DNA of 64,000 nt from positions 800,365 to 864,364 of the forward strand of contig NZ_LT721901.1 of the NCBI RefSeq assembly GCF_900157375.1, written 5' to 3'. A program made the translations under genes and the position numbers. Below the pieces are notes generated by a model. The model had not been told where the DNA came from. It did no database searches and was given only the letters and a program-made list of their open reading frames with translations. Below, piece after piece: positions 43,225-52,576 of the stretch (its first letter is position 1; each line of letters opens with the position of its first letter). Origin of the DNA: Mycobacterium rhizamassiliense (GTDB lineage: Bacteria > Actinomycetota > Actinomycetes > Mycobacteriales > Mycobacteriaceae).

Positions 43225-43740
43225 ATGTCAGTAGTTCCAGAAGGCGCCCAGGCGCTCATCGGCAGCCACTACCGAGCGCCGGATTACTTCGAGGTCGGAC
43301 GCGAAAAGATCCGGGAGTTCGCACAGGCCGTCAAAGACGACCACCCGATGCACTTCAGCGACAGCGACGCGGCCGACGCGGGATACCCCACGTTGGTGGC
43401 CCCGCTGACTTTCCTGGCGTTCGCCGGCCGGCGCGTGCAGCTGGAGATCTTCACCAAGTTCGACATCCCGATCAACCTCGCCCGGGTGCTGCATCGCGAC
43501 CAGAAATTCACCTTCCACCGGCCGATCGTGGCCCACGACAAGTTGTACTTTGACACCTATCTAGACTCGGTGACGGAGTCCCATGGCGCCGCCATCGTTG
43601 AGATCCGCAGCGAGATCACCGACGCCGAGGGGAACCCGGTAGTCACCAGCATCGTCACGATGCTCGGTGAAGCCTCACATCCAGACGCGCGCGCTGAAGA
43701 AACCGTCGCCGCCGTTGCATCCATTTCTGCGCGAAAGTAG
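43225..43740 (+). CDS. HadA-like (3R)-hydroxyacyl-ACP dehydratase subunit (Rv0504c-like)
   Basis: A 171-residue hotdog-fold MaoC N-terminal (FAS1-type dehydratase) protein. It resembles HadA and HadC of the mycolate FAS II dehydratases: [21 protein letters not shown] and [13 protein letters not shown] are family signatures, and [20 protein letters not shown] follows. HadA/HadC type subunits lack the catalytic Asp-His pair of HadB and need a partner. Position next to cmaA2 supports a mycolic acid role. Confidence 0.84.
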   Translation: MSVVPEGAQALIGSHYRAPDYFEVGREKIREFAQAVKDDHPMHFSDSDAADAGYPTLVAPLTFLAFAGRRVQLEIFTKFDIPINLARVLHRDQKFTFHRPIVAHDKLYFDTYLDSVTESHGAAIVEIRSEITDAEGNPVVTSIVTMLGEASHPDARAEETVAAVASISARK

Positions 43741-43750
43741 GGTCAAGCCA

Positions 43751-44680
43751 ATGACTTCACAGGGGGAAACGGGTGGCACCAAACTAAAGCCACCAGTCCA
43801 AGCGGTCCGGTCCCACTACGACAAGTCGAACGAGTTCTTCAAGCTCTGGCTTGACCCGTCGATGACATACAGCTGCGGTTACTTCGACGAGAATCCCGAC
43901 CCGCAGAACCTGACCAAGACACTCGAAGAGGCGCAGTTTGCCAAGCGCAAGCTCGCTCTGGACAAACTCAACCTCGAGCCTGGCATGACGGTGCTGGACA
44001 TCGGCAGCGGCTGGGGCTCGACGATGCGCCACGCGGTGGCCGAGTACGACGTCAACGTCATCGGCCTGACGCTCAGCGAGAACCAGTACGCCCACTGCGT
44101 GGCCGAGTTCGACAAGATGGACAGCCCGCGCCGCAAAGAGGTGCGGATTCAGGGCTGGGAGGAATTCCCCGGCGACGAACCGATCGACCGCATCGTGTCG
44201 CTGGGCGCCTTCGAGCACTTCGCCGACGGCGCCGGTGACGCCGGATACGAGCGTTACGCCACGTTCTTCAAGAAGTACTACGACCTGCTGCCCGACGACG
44301 GCCGGATGCTGCTGCACAGCATCGTGGTGCCCACCGCCGAGCAGGGCAAGGCAATGGGCCTGAAGATCAACATGACCCTGCTGCGGTTCATCAGCTTCAT
44401 CCTGAAGGAGATCTACCCCGGCGGGAAGTTGCCTCAGGTCGACCTGGTCGACAAGTACTCGACCGACGCGGGCTTCAAGATCGATCGCCACCACTTCATC
44501 GGGAAGAACTACGTCCCGACGTTGACGGCCTGGGGCGACGCCCTCGAGGCGCACAAGGACGAGGCGATCGCCCTGAAGGGCCAGGAGACCTACGACATCT
44601 ACCTGAAGTACTTGCGTGGGTGCTCGGACCTGTTCCGCGACGGCTACACCAACGTCTGCCAGTTCACACTGGTCAAGTAA
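43751..44680 (+). CDS. cmaA2: Cyclopropane mycolic acid synthase CmaA2
   Basis: A 309-residue SAM-dependent methyltransferase that makes the trans-cyclopropane in mycolic acids. SAM motif I is [16 protein letters not shown]; the cyclopropane synthase signature includes [11 protein letters not shown] and [20 protein letters not shown]. The protein is about seven residues longer than M. tuberculosis CmaA2, with an insertion in [18 protein letters not shown]. The C-terminus [19 protein letters not shown] matches the family. Substrate preference (cis or trans) cannot be read from sequence alone. Confidence 0.88.
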   Translation: MTSQGETGGTKLKPPVQAVRSHYDKSNEFFKLWLDPSMTYSCGYFDENPDPQNLTKTLEEAQFAKRKLALDKLNLEPGMTVLDIGSGWGSTMRHAVAEYDVNVIGLTLSENQYAHCVAEFDKMDSPRRKEVRIQGWEEFPGDEPIDRIVSLGAFEHFADGAGDAGYERYATFFKKYYDLLPDDGRMLLHSIVVPTAEQGKAMGLKINMTLLRFISFILKEIYPGGKLPQVDLVDKYSTDAGFKIDRHHFIGKNYVPTLTAWGDALEAHKDEAIALKGQETYDIYLKYLRGCSDLFRDGYTNVCQFTLVK

Positions 44681-44694
44681 CGCTTGCACGCACG

Positions 44695-44725
44695 AGCGCC
44701 CCGGTGCCATTGGCGCCGGGGCGCT
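44695..44725. terminator. Strong GC-rich hairpin between convergent genes
   Basis: AGCGCCCCGGTGCC and GGCGCCGGGGCGCT form a 14-base stem with one G-T wobble and an ATT loop, followed by TGTCTGTCT. It lies between cmaA2 (+) and the acyltransferase (-) and could end both transcripts. Mycobacterial terminators often lack a full T-run. Confidence 0.75.
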
Positions 44726-44747
44726 TGTCTGTCTGCAATCGAAAGAC

Positions 44748-45815
44748 TCAGCCCAGGAAGACGTTGCGGCGCCCGGCGAGCAACCGGTAGAGCGTCTGCT
44801 GGATCGTCTCGCGCACCTGGTCGGTCAGCTCGAAGGTGACCATCGGGTCTTCGGCGTCGGAAGCGCCGTAGTCGCTGGTGTGGATCGGCTCGCCAAAGGC
44901 GATGTGCCACTTGGACGGCAGCGGCAGCAGGCCCGCCGGCCCGGCCAGCGGGAACAGCGGCGTGATCGGGAAATAGGGCAGGCCGAACAGCCGCGCCAGC
45001 AGTTTGACGTCGGTGAGCATCGGATAGATCTCTTCGGAGCCGATGATCGAGCAGGGGATGATCGGCGCCTTGGTCCGCAGGGCCGCCGTCACGAAGCCGC
45101 CGCGGCCGAACCGCTGCAACCGGTAGCGGTCCTCGAAGCGCTTGCCCAGGCCCTTGTAGCCCTCGGGGAACACCGCGGTGAGCTCGCCGGCGGCCAGCAA
45201 CCGATGCGCGTCGGTGGTGCAGGCCATGGTGTGCCCCGCCTTGCGGGCCGCCTCGCCGACCAGCGGCAGGTCGAACACCATGTCGGCCGCCAGCAGTCGC
45301 ATGTCGCGCTGCGCGGGGTGCTCGTCGTGCACGGCCACCGACAGCATCAAGCCGTCGAACGGCAACACCCCGGCGTGATTGGCCACCAGAAGCGCGGCGC
45401 CCTCGGTCGGCAGGTTCTCGATGCCGCTGACTTCAACGCGGAACCACGACTTGAAGAAGAACCTCAGCAGGGGTCGGACGATGGCGTTGTTGAAGTGCGG
45501 GTCGAAGCCGAACTCGTCGACGGTGTAGTCACCGGTCAGCCGCTTCCGGAGAAACTCGGCGACTGCCGCGACTTGCTGGGCACGCTCGTTGAGTGGCCCC
45601 TCGGTTGGCGAAGCCGAACCCGCGACACGCCGGTGCTCGTCGATCTCGCGGACGACGGCCGCGATCTGCTCAGCCGATGCACGGCCGTGCGGATCGGAAA
45701 GTAAGGACGGATGCTGACGCGCAGCATCAGCACGTTGATCGGCTCTCCGGCGGGCTGCGACGCGACCCCTATTGCTGTGCAGGGGAATGACATTCGCTCT
45801 GTTTTCACCCGCCAC
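44748..45815 (-). CDS. Lysophospholipid acyltransferase family protein, PlsC-like (Rv0502-like)
   Basis: A 355-residue acyltransferase. The HX4D motif is NHAGVLPFD near residue 145, and FPEGYKGLGKRF near 217 is the third PlsC block; no full membrane span is obvious beyond the hydrophobic core. A basic, low-complexity N-terminus precedes it. GTG 45813-45815 (VAGENRANVIPLHS) matches the remembered start of Rv0502; a longer ATG start at 45839 would overlap galE2. It probably acylates a glycerophospholipid or glycolipid head group. Confidence 0.83.
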   Translation of the reverse strand: MAGENRANVIPLHSNRGRVAARRRADQRADAARQHPSLLSDPHGRASAEQIAAVVREIDEHRRVAGSASPTEGPLNERAQQVAAVAEFLRKRLTGDYTVDEFGFDPHFNNAIVRPLLRFFFKSWFRVEVSGIENLPTEGAALLVANHAGVLPFDGLMLSVAVHDEHPAQRDMRLLAADMVFDLPLVGEAARKAGHTMACTTDAHRLLAAGELTAVFPEGYKGLGKRFEDRYRLQRFGRGGFVTAALRTKAPIIPCSIIGSEEIYPMLTDVKLLARLFGLPYFPITPLFPLAGPAGLLPLPSKWHIAFGEPIHTSDYGASDAEDPMVTFELTDQVRETIQQTLYRLLAGRRNVFLG

Positions 45816-45820
45816 GATAT

Positions 45821-46948
45821 CTACCTGACCCCACCCCATGGAATTGGATTTCGGCTTCCCCAGCGCTGCGCTAAGGCTATGGCGCGACCCTCCAAGGAGC
45901 GTACCCGATGTGGGTCGATTATGGGAGTTAGGCTGCGGCCACGCACGTAGTCATCGAAGGCCTCGGCGGTCGGCCATTTCGGCTGGTAATCGAGCTCGGA
46001 ACGCATCCGCGCGGTGTCCATGACGCGGCCGAAACTCAAGTAATTGAACTGGTCGCGATTGATCTCGGTATAACGGTTAGCCCGTCTCAGTGAATCCAGG
46101 GCCCAGACCCCAAAACCCGGTACTGGCAACGGAATTCGGCCCGCCCGGCGGATCGCCTGCGACAGCATCATGATGCCGTCGGCGCCGATGTTGAACGTTC
46201 CGGCCTTGCCGGCCATGGCGGCGCGCTCCAGCGCGCCCAGCGCATCCTGCTCGTGCAGCAGCTGCAATCGGGCGTCCCGGCCGAACATCGTCGGGACCAC
46301 CGGCCCGGCCAGGTACCGCGACAGCGTGGTGTCCATCGCGGGCCCGATCATGTTCGCCAGCCGCAGGATGCTCACCGCGATATCGGGCCGGCGCCGGCCC
46401 AGCCCCCGCGCATAGCCCTCGATGTCGAGGCTGTCCTTGGCGAAGCCGCCGCGGATGGGCCGGCGGCTGGTGCTGTCTTCGGTGAACATCACCGGGTCGT
46501 GTGCGCTCGACCCGTAGACCTCAGAGGTCGACTTCAGCACGACGCGGCGCACCGAGGGCGCCTTCTGGCAGGCCGCGAACAACTGCATCGCGCCCATCAC
46601 GTTGAGTTCCTTCAACGCCGCGGTCCCACCGGAACGGGGGGCGTAGGACGCCGCGGCTGCATGCACCACCGTGTCGACGTCGCCGTTGCGAATCACCTTG
46701 GCGATGAACGGGTTTCGGATGTCGGCGCGCACAAACTCGGCGCGGCCCATCCGGCGCAGCATGTCCTTGCTCGGGGCAATGGCGTCCACCGCGATCACCG
46801 TGTTGATCAACGGGTTCTGCGCCAACCGGGCGGTCAGGTAGCCGCCGAGAAACCGGCACGCCCCCGTCACCAACACCACCTTGGGATAGTGCATGGTGTC
46901 GCCGGCGGTCTCGCCGGTTCCGGCGCCATCCCCGCTCGAAGCATCCAC
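45821..46948 (-). CDS. galE2: NAD-dependent epimerase-like protein (GalE2, Rv0501-like)
   Basis: A 375-residue extended SDR. The Rossmann start is VVLVTGACRFLGGYL; KSTSEVYGSS gives the active-site serine region, but the usual YxxxK is not obvious, as seen in atypical members. The N-terminal 19 residues are acidic and disordered. Length matches Rv0501. The galE2 name is by convention and UDP-galactose epimerase activity is not shown by the sequence. It is followed 5 bases later by the acyltransferase gene. Confidence 0.82.
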   Translation of the reverse strand: MDASSGDGAGTGETAGDTMHYPKVVLVTGACRFLGGYLTARLAQNPLINTVIAVDAIAPSKDMLRRMGRAEFVRADIRNPFIAKVIRNGDVDTVVHAAAASYAPRSGGTAALKELNVMGAMQLFAACQKAPSVRRVVLKSTSEVYGSSAHDPVMFTEDSTSRRPIRGGFAKDSLDIEGYARGLGRRRPDIAVSILRLANMIGPAMDTTLSRYLAGPVVPTMFGRDARLQLLHEQDALGALERAAMAGKAGTFNIGADGIMMLSQAIRRAGRIPLPVPGFGVWALDSLRRANRYTEINRDQFNYLSFGRVMDTARMRSELDYQPKWPTAEAFDDYVRGRSLTPIIDPHRVRSLEGRAIALAQRWGSRNPIPWGGVR

Positions 46949-47031
46949 GCGAACAGCCTAACGGCCGCGGCCCACGGCGGCGTGACAGCAGCGCGCCGCG
47001 CGGCGAGTCCGGGAGGTACGCGGAGTGGGGC

Positions 47032-47133
47032 TTACTTGCCGAGTTTTCTGCGCTGCACTCGAGTGCGACGCAGCAGTTTGCGGTGCTTCTTCTTCGACAT
47101 ACGCTTGCGCCGCTTCTTGATTACTGAACCCAT
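47032..47133 (-). CDS. Small ribosomal protein bS22 (33 residues)
   Basis: A 33-residue, extremely basic protein beginning [20 protein letters not shown] and ending QRRKLGK. It is the mycobacterial ribosomal protein first annotated as Rv0500B and later found bound to the small subunit and named bS22. The run of Lys and Arg and its exact length make this secure although the ORF is tiny. It is in the proC to galE2 gene string on the minus strand. Confidence 0.9.
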
Positions 47134-47308
47134 GAACTCCGCTATCTAACCCGTGACTGGTCTCAAGATTTACCTAAGGACCTGGCCACTTTACCCGGCG
47201 GCTCGCACGAAATACCAACCGGCAGTCGCCGACTCCCCCTGCGCGCGGGTCAGCACCGATCGTCGGTCACTGACGCGCGCCCAGGGTGACGTCGCGCGAT
47301 GTTTCGAT

Positions 47309-47560
47309 TCAGCCGGCGTCGAAGTACGACGTCTCGAGCATGTCGTGGACGGCCTTCGCGTGAACCCGGAAGGACCGTCCGACCCGCACCGCTGGCAGCT
47401 CGCCGTTGTGCACCAAGCGGTAGACCGTCATCTTGGAGACCCGCATGAGGGCCGCCACTTCGGCGACAGTGAGAAATTGTGTTCTCGCCTGCTGGCTATC
47501 GAGAGAATCCCGCGGCTTACCTGCGGAATCTCGCGCCGATGGCCCGTTCGTAGACGTCAT
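47309..47560 (-). CDS. Helix-turn-helix DNA-binding protein, BldC/excisionase-like (Rv0500A-like)
   Basis: An 83-residue protein with a MerR/excisionase-type winged helix: FLTVAEVAALMRVSKMTVYRL (about 29-49) is the HTH and VRVGRSFRVHAKAV (59-72) the wing. A 28-residue polar tail precedes it. Short single-domain proteins of this type are BldC-like actinobacterial regulators. Targets are unknown. It lies between proC and bS22 on the same strand. Confidence 0.83.
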   Translation of the reverse strand: MTSTNGPSARDSAGKPRDSLDSQQARTQFLTVAEVAALMRVSKMTVYRLVHNGELPAVRVGRSFRVHAKAVHDMLETSYFDAG

Positions 47561-47700
47561 CGCAACCCAATCGTGTCAGGCCCGCGCAATGCCAGCGGCT
47601 TCCCCTCCGCCGGCACCCACACGTGCATACAGAATGGAGAATAGCGGGACTAGTGGGGTTACTGGTACTGGTGGGGGACAATCATTTTGAAATCTTTAAA

Positions 47701-48588
47701 TTATCCGGATGTAATTCTTAGCTGCTCAGAGCGGCTTTTGGCGGCCTGAACGGCGGCGTCGACGGCCGCGCGAAATCCGCCTCGCTCGAGTTCCCGCAGC
47801 GCAGCCGCGGTGGTACCGCCCGGCGAGGTCACCGTCGCCCGCAGCTGGGCCGCGGCGGCGTCCGGCCGCGCCCCCGCCGCCTCACCCTCGGCCGGCTGCA
47901 GCGCCTGGTCCATTCGGTCCAGCAGCATCGCCGCCGACCCGGCCAGGGTCTGCGCGGTCAGGCTGGTCGCCACCTCCCGGCTCAGCCCGGCCGCCACGCC
48001 GGCGTCCACCAGGGCCTCGACCAGCAGGAAGAAGTACGCCGGCCCCGAGCCCGACAGCGCGGTCACCGCGTCCATCTGGGACTCGGGAACGGTCAGCACG
48101 CCGCCAACCGCGCCGAACAGCGCCGCGGCGTCGTCGAGCTGCTCAGCACTGGCGAAGCGGCCCTTGGCCAGCGCCGTCACCCCGGCACCCACCAGCATCG
48201 CCGCGTTGGGCATCGCCCGGATCACCGGCGTGCCCGCGGGCAGCTTGGACTCGAAGTAGGAGATCGTGATGCCGGCGGCGACGGTGACGAACACCTGCTC
48301 GGCGCTGTCGCCCGTGGCCTCGGCCGCGACCTTGACCAGCTCCCCCATCACCGCATCGACGTCGCCCGGCTTCACCGCGACGACGATGACGGCGGCGTTG
48401 TCCACGGCCTCGGTCAATGACGTGACCAGCACCTCGTAGGTGTCGGCGAGGTACTTCGCACGCTCGGGTACGCGTTCGGCCACCACCAGGTCCTTGACCT
48501 GGTGCCCGGCCCGCAGCAGTCCCGACAGCAATCCTTCGCCGATGCTGCCACCACCGATGATCGCGATTCTTGCCATGCCGGAAAGCAT
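47701..48588 (-). CDS. proC: Pyrroline-5-carboxylate reductase ProC
   Basis: A 295-residue NADPH-dependent reductase, the last step of proline synthesis. Features are IAIIGGGSIGEGLLSGLL at the start (nucleotide loop), VVAVKPGDVDAVM, ALSGSGPAYFFLLVEAL near 185 and the substrate loop TVTSPGGTTAAALRELERGG near 255. ATG 48586-48588 gives the same length as M. tuberculosis ProC; ATG 48574-48576 four codons later is also possible. Confidence 0.92.
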   Translation of the reverse strand: MLSGMARIAIIGGGSIGEGLLSGLLRAGHQVKDLVVAERVPERAKYLADTYEVLVTSLTEAVDNAAVIVVAVKPGDVDAVMGELVKVAAEATGDSAEQVFVTVAAGITISYFESKLPAGTPVIRAMPNAAMLVGAGVTALAKGRFASAEQLDDAAALFGAVGGVLTVPESQMDAVTALSGSGPAYFFLLVEALVDAGVAAGLSREVATSLTAQTLAGSAAMLLDRMDQALQPAEGEAAGARPDAAAAQLRATVTSPGGTTAAALRELERGGFRAAVDAAVQAAKSRSEQLRITSG

Positions 48589-48623
48589 CGCAGACAACCG
48601 GCCCGATCGCGGCTACCGGGGCT

Positions 48624-49445
48624 CTACCGCTCGGCGGGCACCATCGCCAATTGGCGCGATTGCGCGACCAGCCGGCCCAGGCTGTCGACGACGATGTGGT
48701 CCTCGTCGAACCAGTCGTGCCCGATCTCCAGGCAGGTGCAGACCACGCGCAACCAGCCGTCGGCGGGCCGGGCCCGCAGGAAGGCCGTCATCTGGATCGT
48801 GGGGGCCCAGCCCGTGCGCTCCACGGCGAAGGTCACCGGGGCCGACACGTCGCCGCACATGAGGGCAAAGAGCGGGTCAGGAGCCACGTCGCGGGGTCGC
48901 GCCCACATCTGCAGCATCGGCGGCCGCTGGTCGGTCCCGGGCCGCATCGTGGACAGCAGCGGCCGTATTTCGCAGCCCTCGCCCAGGTGCACCAGGCCGG
49001 CCAGCGGGTGGCCCGGCCCGATCGGCTCGACGTCGTCGGGCGGTTCCGGCGCCATCAGGTCCACCACCGGATTCGCCGACAGCAGCGGTGCAGTGTCGGC
49101 GGACGCAAAGTGCTCAGGCTCGCCGAGGTTGATGACGGCGTGCACCGCCGTGCGGCCGTCCTGCACCAGCTCGACGTCGACCACGCTGATCCGCCTGCCG
49201 CGCTTGCGGATCGAGGTCAGCAGCTGCATCGGCCCCGGGTCGGGCGCCCACAGGAAGCTCGCCGAGACCGCCACCGGTTCGTGCCCGGCCTCGACGCAGG
49301 CGTGCCGGGCGGCGTTGGCGCACAGCGCCATCATGGCGCCGCCGTGCACCTTGGGACCGATCGTCCAGTGCTTGTTGAGTTCGCCGTCGTAGACGCCGGG
49401 CCCGGCCTCCCGCAGGGTCATTGCGGTGGTGAATAACGCGGTCAT
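48624..49445 (-). CDS. Thioesterase-family protein, double hotdog (Rv0499-like)
   Basis: A 273-residue protein with a TesB-like double-hotdog layout: residues 1-130 include WTIGPKVHGGAMMALCANAAR, and residues 150-273 include FALMCGDVSAP and VCTCLEIGHDWFDEDH. The second half holds the likely catalytic Asp of such thioesterases. It presumably hydrolyses acyl-CoA; substrate unknown. It lies between proC and the Rv0498-like gene on the minus strand and is probably cotranscribed. Confidence 0.78.
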   Translation of the reverse strand: MTALFTTAMTLREAGPGVYDGELNKHWTIGPKVHGGAMMALCANAARHACVEAGHEPVAVSASFLWAPDPGPMQLLTSIRKRGRRISVVDVELVQDGRTAVHAVINLGEPEHFASADTAPLLSANPVVDLMAPEPPDDVEPIGPGHPLAGLVHLGEGCEIRPLLSTMRPGTDQRPPMLQMWARPRDVAPDPLFALMCGDVSAPVTFAVERTGWAPTIQMTAFLRARPADGWLRVVCTCLEIGHDWFDEDHIVVDSLGRLVAQSRQLAMVPAER

Positions 49446-49470
49446 GGTCTCCTGATGGATCTCGGGAAGC

Positions 49471-50313
49471 TCAGCGCAGCAGGTGCGTGCGGGCGAACTG
49501 CAGCGCCTCGGCGAGCATGGCTTCGCGGTGACTGGCCGAACGCGCGCTCGACGTGGACACCTCGAGGATCACATGGCCCGCGAAGTGGCCGCCGGCCAGC
49601 ATCTGGCACACCTCGGCGGTGGGCTCGGTGCCGCGCCCGGGCACCAGGTGTTCGTCGGCGGGCAGGCCACTGCCGTCGCACAGGTGCAGGTGCACCAGGC
49701 CCGCGCCCATCCGCCTGGCCATGTCCAGCGCGTCGGTGCCGGCCGTCGAGGTGTGCGACAGGTCCAGCGTGTAGTGGGCGTGGTCGCCGTCCAGCGGGTC
49801 GTAGGACGGGGCGAACGCCGAGATCCCCGCCCCCGGACCGCCGCCGCGCCTGCGCATCCGTTCCCGCGACTGGTCGGCGCCGAAAAAACGATCGGTCCGG
49901 AACGGGAACATGTTCTCCACGGCGACCAGCACGTCGCTGGAGGCCTCCAGCGACGTGACCTGCTCGCTGAATCCGTCGGCGTAGCGCCGCTGCCAACGGA
50001 ACGGCGGGTGCACGACGACGGTCTGCGCGCCCAGCTCCTCGGCGGCCCGCACGCTGCGTTCCAGCTTGGGAATGGGGTTGGAGCCCCACACCCGCTGCGA
50101 GATCAGCAGGCAGGGGGCATGCACCGAGAGCACCGGGACGCGGTAGCGGCGCGACAGCTTCTTGACCGCCTCGATGTCCTGGCTGACCGACTCGCTCCAC
50201 ACCATCAGCTCGACGCCGTCGTAGCCGAGCCGGGCCGCGTATTCGAACGCGGCCTCGGCGCGCAACGGATAGACCGATGCCGTGGATAGGCCGACTTTGA
50301 TTGCTGGACGCAC
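49471..50313 (-). CDS. Sugar phosphate isomerase/epimerase-like TIM barrel (Rv0498-like)
   Basis: A 280-residue xylose-isomerase-like TIM barrel. GTG 50311-50313 begins a frame with LGYDGVELMVWSESV, a loop ending VVHPPFRWQRRYADG, VAVENMFPFR and LHLCDGSGLP. The metal-binding Glu, Asp and His residues in VAVENM, LDLSHTSTAG and VHLHLCDG follow the endonuclease IV/sugar isomerase pattern. The substrate is unknown. It follows the Rv0497-like membrane gene by 16 bases. Confidence 0.82.
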   Translation of the reverse strand: MRPAIKVGLSTASVYPLRAEAAFEYAARLGYDGVELMVWSESVSQDIEAVKKLSRRYRVPVLSVHAPCLLISQRVWGSNPIPKLERSVRAAEELGAQTVVVHPPFRWQRRYADGFSEQVTSLEASSDVLVAVENMFPFRTDRFFGADQSRERMRRRGGGPGAGISAFAPSYDPLDGDHAHYTLDLSHTSTAGTDALDMARRMGAGLVHLHLCDGSGLPADEHLVPGRGTEPTAEVCQMLAGGHFAGHVILEVSTSSARSASHREAMLAEALQFARTHLLR

Positions 50314-50329
50314 AGTCTGCGGGTGACGC

Positions 50330-51436
50330 CTAGCCCGATTGCAACGACAGGACCAGCGGCCCCAGGGTGATCAGCGCCCCGACCGCGACCGCGATCAGCG
50401 TGCTGGCGATGTCCTCGGTCTTGCGGACCACCCGCACGCCGGCTACCAGGCCGAGGATGACCAACACCGACAGCACCAGGGCCACCAGGCTGTTCCATCG
50501 CCACAGCTGGTCGAAGGCGATGAAGAGCCCGGCGCCGAAGGCGACGGCCAGGATCGACTGCAACACGATCAGGCTGCCGCGCCACAGCGACTCGAATTTG
50601 CCGGGTGCCGGCTGGGTATCCGCGGCCAGTGCGCCGCGCTCGCCCTGGCGCTCGACGGCGGCCTCGTCGGCCGGTGCGTCCGCACCCGCGGCGGCACGCT
50701 CGTCGCTGCGCCGCCGGGCGACCTCGTCGGCCAGGGTCTGGCCGCCGCCGAACAGGGTCGAATCCGAGGCCGACGCCGAATCCGACGACTGCAGGTAGGA
50801 CCGGACGTAGGCGGAGTCCTCGGTCTCGAGTTCGGCCTCGCGGACCTCGGAGTCCATCACGTCGACCGGCATGTCGGCGTACTGGTCCAGCGGGTCCGGG
50901 CTCATCGTTTCCGCGTCGGACTGCGACCCCGGCTGGCCGGCGCGATCCGCGGCGGGCGCCTTGGCGGGCTCCGGGTGGCGCGGGGGCCGCGGGTAGGGGC
51001 TGAGTTCGGGGCCCGCGCGGTTCGGCTGCGGCGGCGACGCGGGCCAGCGCCCCGCGCGGTTCGGCTGCGGCGGCGACGCGGGCCAGCGCGGCTCGGGCTC
51101 CGACCAGTAGGCGGGCTTGGGCTGCTCTTCGGCGGCGTCCTCGGACACCGCGTCGTCGGCGGCGGGCGCCGCGGGCGCCGCGGGCTCGGCGACGTCGACG
51201 GAGCCGTTAGCGGCGGCCTGCTCGGTCGCGTGCTCGGTCGCGTCGTGCTCGTCGTCACGGATGATCGGCAGCTCGCCGGTCAGCTCTGCGACGGTGACGG
51301 CGTCGGCGTCACCGCGCCGCCGGCGGCGCCGCCGGGAAACCGCCGGGGCGCCGATGGTCCCGTTCCTGGCCAGTAGTTCGGCCACCGAGATCGGCCGGGT
51401 TCCGGTGCCTTCGGACTCGGGCTGCGGTCCGGTCAT
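50330..51436 (-). CDS. Acidic Pro-rich membrane protein (Rv0497-like)
   Basis: A 368-residue protein. A long disordered N-terminal part (about 1-290) starts [27 protein letters not shown] and is rich in Ala, Pro, Glu and Asp. It is followed by two to three membrane helices at the C-terminus ([38 protein letters not shown] and [20 protein letters not shown]). A 13-residue unit is tandemly duplicated ([13 protein letters not shown]). The start overlaps the ppx1 stop by 4 bases. Function unknown. Confidence 0.8.
   Translation of the reverse strand: MTGPQPESEGTGTRPISVAELLARNGTIGAPAVSRRRRRRRGDADAVTVAELTGELPIIRDDEHDATEHATEQAAANGSVDVAEPAAPAAPAADDAVSEDAAEEQPKPAYWSEPEPRWPASPPQPNRAGRWPASPPQPNRAGPELSPYPRPPRHPEPAKAPAADRAGQPGSQSDAETMSPDPLDQYADMPVDVMDSEVREAELETEDSAYVRSYLQSSDSASASDSTLFGGGQTLADEVARRRSDERAAAGADAPADEAAVERQGERGALAADTQPAPGKFESLWRGSLIVLQSILAVAFGAGLFIAFDQLWRWNSLVALVLSVLVILGLVAGVRVVRKTEDIASTLIAVAVGALITLGPLVLSLQSG
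51012..51089. repeat. Perfect 39-bp tandem duplication inside the Rv0497-like gene
   Basis: Units 51012-51050 and 51051-51089 are identical. On the minus strand they encode two copies of a 13-residue Pro-rich segment. The copies match exactly, so the duplication is recent or copied by slippage, and could vary among strains. Confidence 0.85.
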
Positions 51437-52449
51437 GCTTTCTCGCCTTTCGATCGGTGCGAGTTCCGATCACCTGCCTGCCCTCTAGCATCGCGCACCG
51501 AAGCGTCAACGAGGGCAGTTCCGTCGGCTTCGCTGTCGAGTTTGCGCAAGATGAGACCTTCCCGTAATGCCCACGGGCAGATATCAACCGTTTCTATCGA
51601 CAGTGCACGCATACTCGCCTCTGCTACCAGAGCCCCCGCCACGATCTGTGGTGCTCGCTCGGCGCTCACTCCTTCCAGTTCTGCCCGGTCAGCGGTCGTC
51701 ATCCTAGAGATGAAAGATATGAGTTGCCTGAGGCCGTTGGCGGTCAGCGTGCGCTTCACCCGTGGTCCCGCGGCCGACGGCGCCGCACCGGTGAGCCGCG
51801 CCAGCGAGCGGAACGTCTTCGACGTCGCGACCGCCAACTCGGGGCTGCCGGCCTCGAGCACCTCGGCGCTGGCGTCGGCCAGTTCGGCGTCCAGCCAGTC
51901 CCGCAGCATCGCCACCCGGCGCCGGCCCGGCGGGTCCTCGGGCAGCCATTCGCGGGTCAACCGCCCGGCGCCCAGCGGCAGCGACAGCGCCACCTCCGGT
52001 TCCTCGTCGACGCCGCTGGACAGCTCCAGCGAGCCGCCGCCGATGTCGAGGTTGATGATGCGTCCCGCACTCCAGCCATACCACCGGCGCACGGCGAGGA
52101 ACGTCAGCCGCGATTCGGCCACCCCAGTCAGCACCTGCAACGCCACTCCGGTTTCCTTGCGGACCCGGGACAGCACGTCGTCGGAGTTTTCGGCGTCCCG
52201 GACCGCGGAGGTCGCGAAGGCCATCAGCTCTTCGCAGCCGGAGCTGTCGGCGATCTTGGCGAACTCGTCGATGGTGGAGATCAGCTTCTCGGCGCCGCGC
52301 TTGGTCAGTTTGCCCGAGTTGTCGATGGACTCCGCCAGCCGCAGCGTGGCCTTCGTCGAACTCATCGGGGTCGGGTGTCCGCCGCGGTGGGCATCGACCA
52401 CCAGCAGATGTACCGTGTTGCTCCCCACGTCGAGCACTCCCAATCGCAC
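51433..52449 (-). CDS. ppx1: Exopolyphosphatase Ppx1
   Basis: A 338-residue Ppx/GppA family enzyme that degrades polyphosphate or hydrolyses pppGpp. ASKHA signatures are present: [15 protein letters not shown] near the start and [14 protein letters not shown] near 140. [16 protein letters not shown] and [13 protein letters not shown] are family motifs. It starts at GTG 52447-52449, six bases after a TAGGTT -10 hexamer, consistent with a nearly leaderless transcript. It is the first gene of a long minus-strand operon. Confidence 0.9.
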   Translation of the reverse strand: MRLGVLDVGSNTVHLLVVDAHRGGHPTPMSSTKATLRLAESIDNSGKLTKRGAEKLISTIDEFAKIADSSGCEELMAFATSAVRDAENSDDVLSRVRKETGVALQVLTGVAESRLTFLAVRRWYGWSAGRIINLDIGGGSLELSSGVDEEPEVALSLPLGAGRLTREWLPEDPPGRRRVAMLRDWLDAELADASAEVLEAGSPELAVATSKTFRSLARLTGAAPSAAGPRVKRTLTANGLRQLISFISRMTTADRAELEGVSAERAPQIVAGALVAEASMRALSIETVDICPWALREGLILRKLDSEADGTALVDASVRDARGQAGDRNSHRSKGEKA

Positions 52450-52455
52450 GCAAAA

Positions 52456-52461
52456 AACCTA
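52456..52461 (-). promoter_or_regulatory. Candidate -10 element of ppx1
   Basis: On the minus strand TAGGTT fits the mycobacterial -10 consensus TANNNT. Six bases separate it from the GTG of ppx1, so the transcript would be leaderless or nearly so. Confidence 0.4.
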
Positions 52462-52563
52462 TCGTGCGGGGATGCGAACCGTGTTGCGCCCCGCGCGAAA
52501 GCGTGGCAATTCACAAGTTGGCGGACCTGGGTGTCTGCGGGGCGAACAGCGGGAATTGTGGTC

Positions 52564-52569
52564 TAACGT
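52564..52569 (+). promoter_or_regulatory. Candidate -10 element for a leaderless Rv0495c-like transcript
   Basis: TAACGT matches TANNNT and lies exactly 7 bases before GTG 52577, the expected distance when transcription starts on the initiation codon. This supports GTG 52577 as the start over the longer frame. Confidence 0.42.
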
Positions 52570-52576
52570 TGCATCC

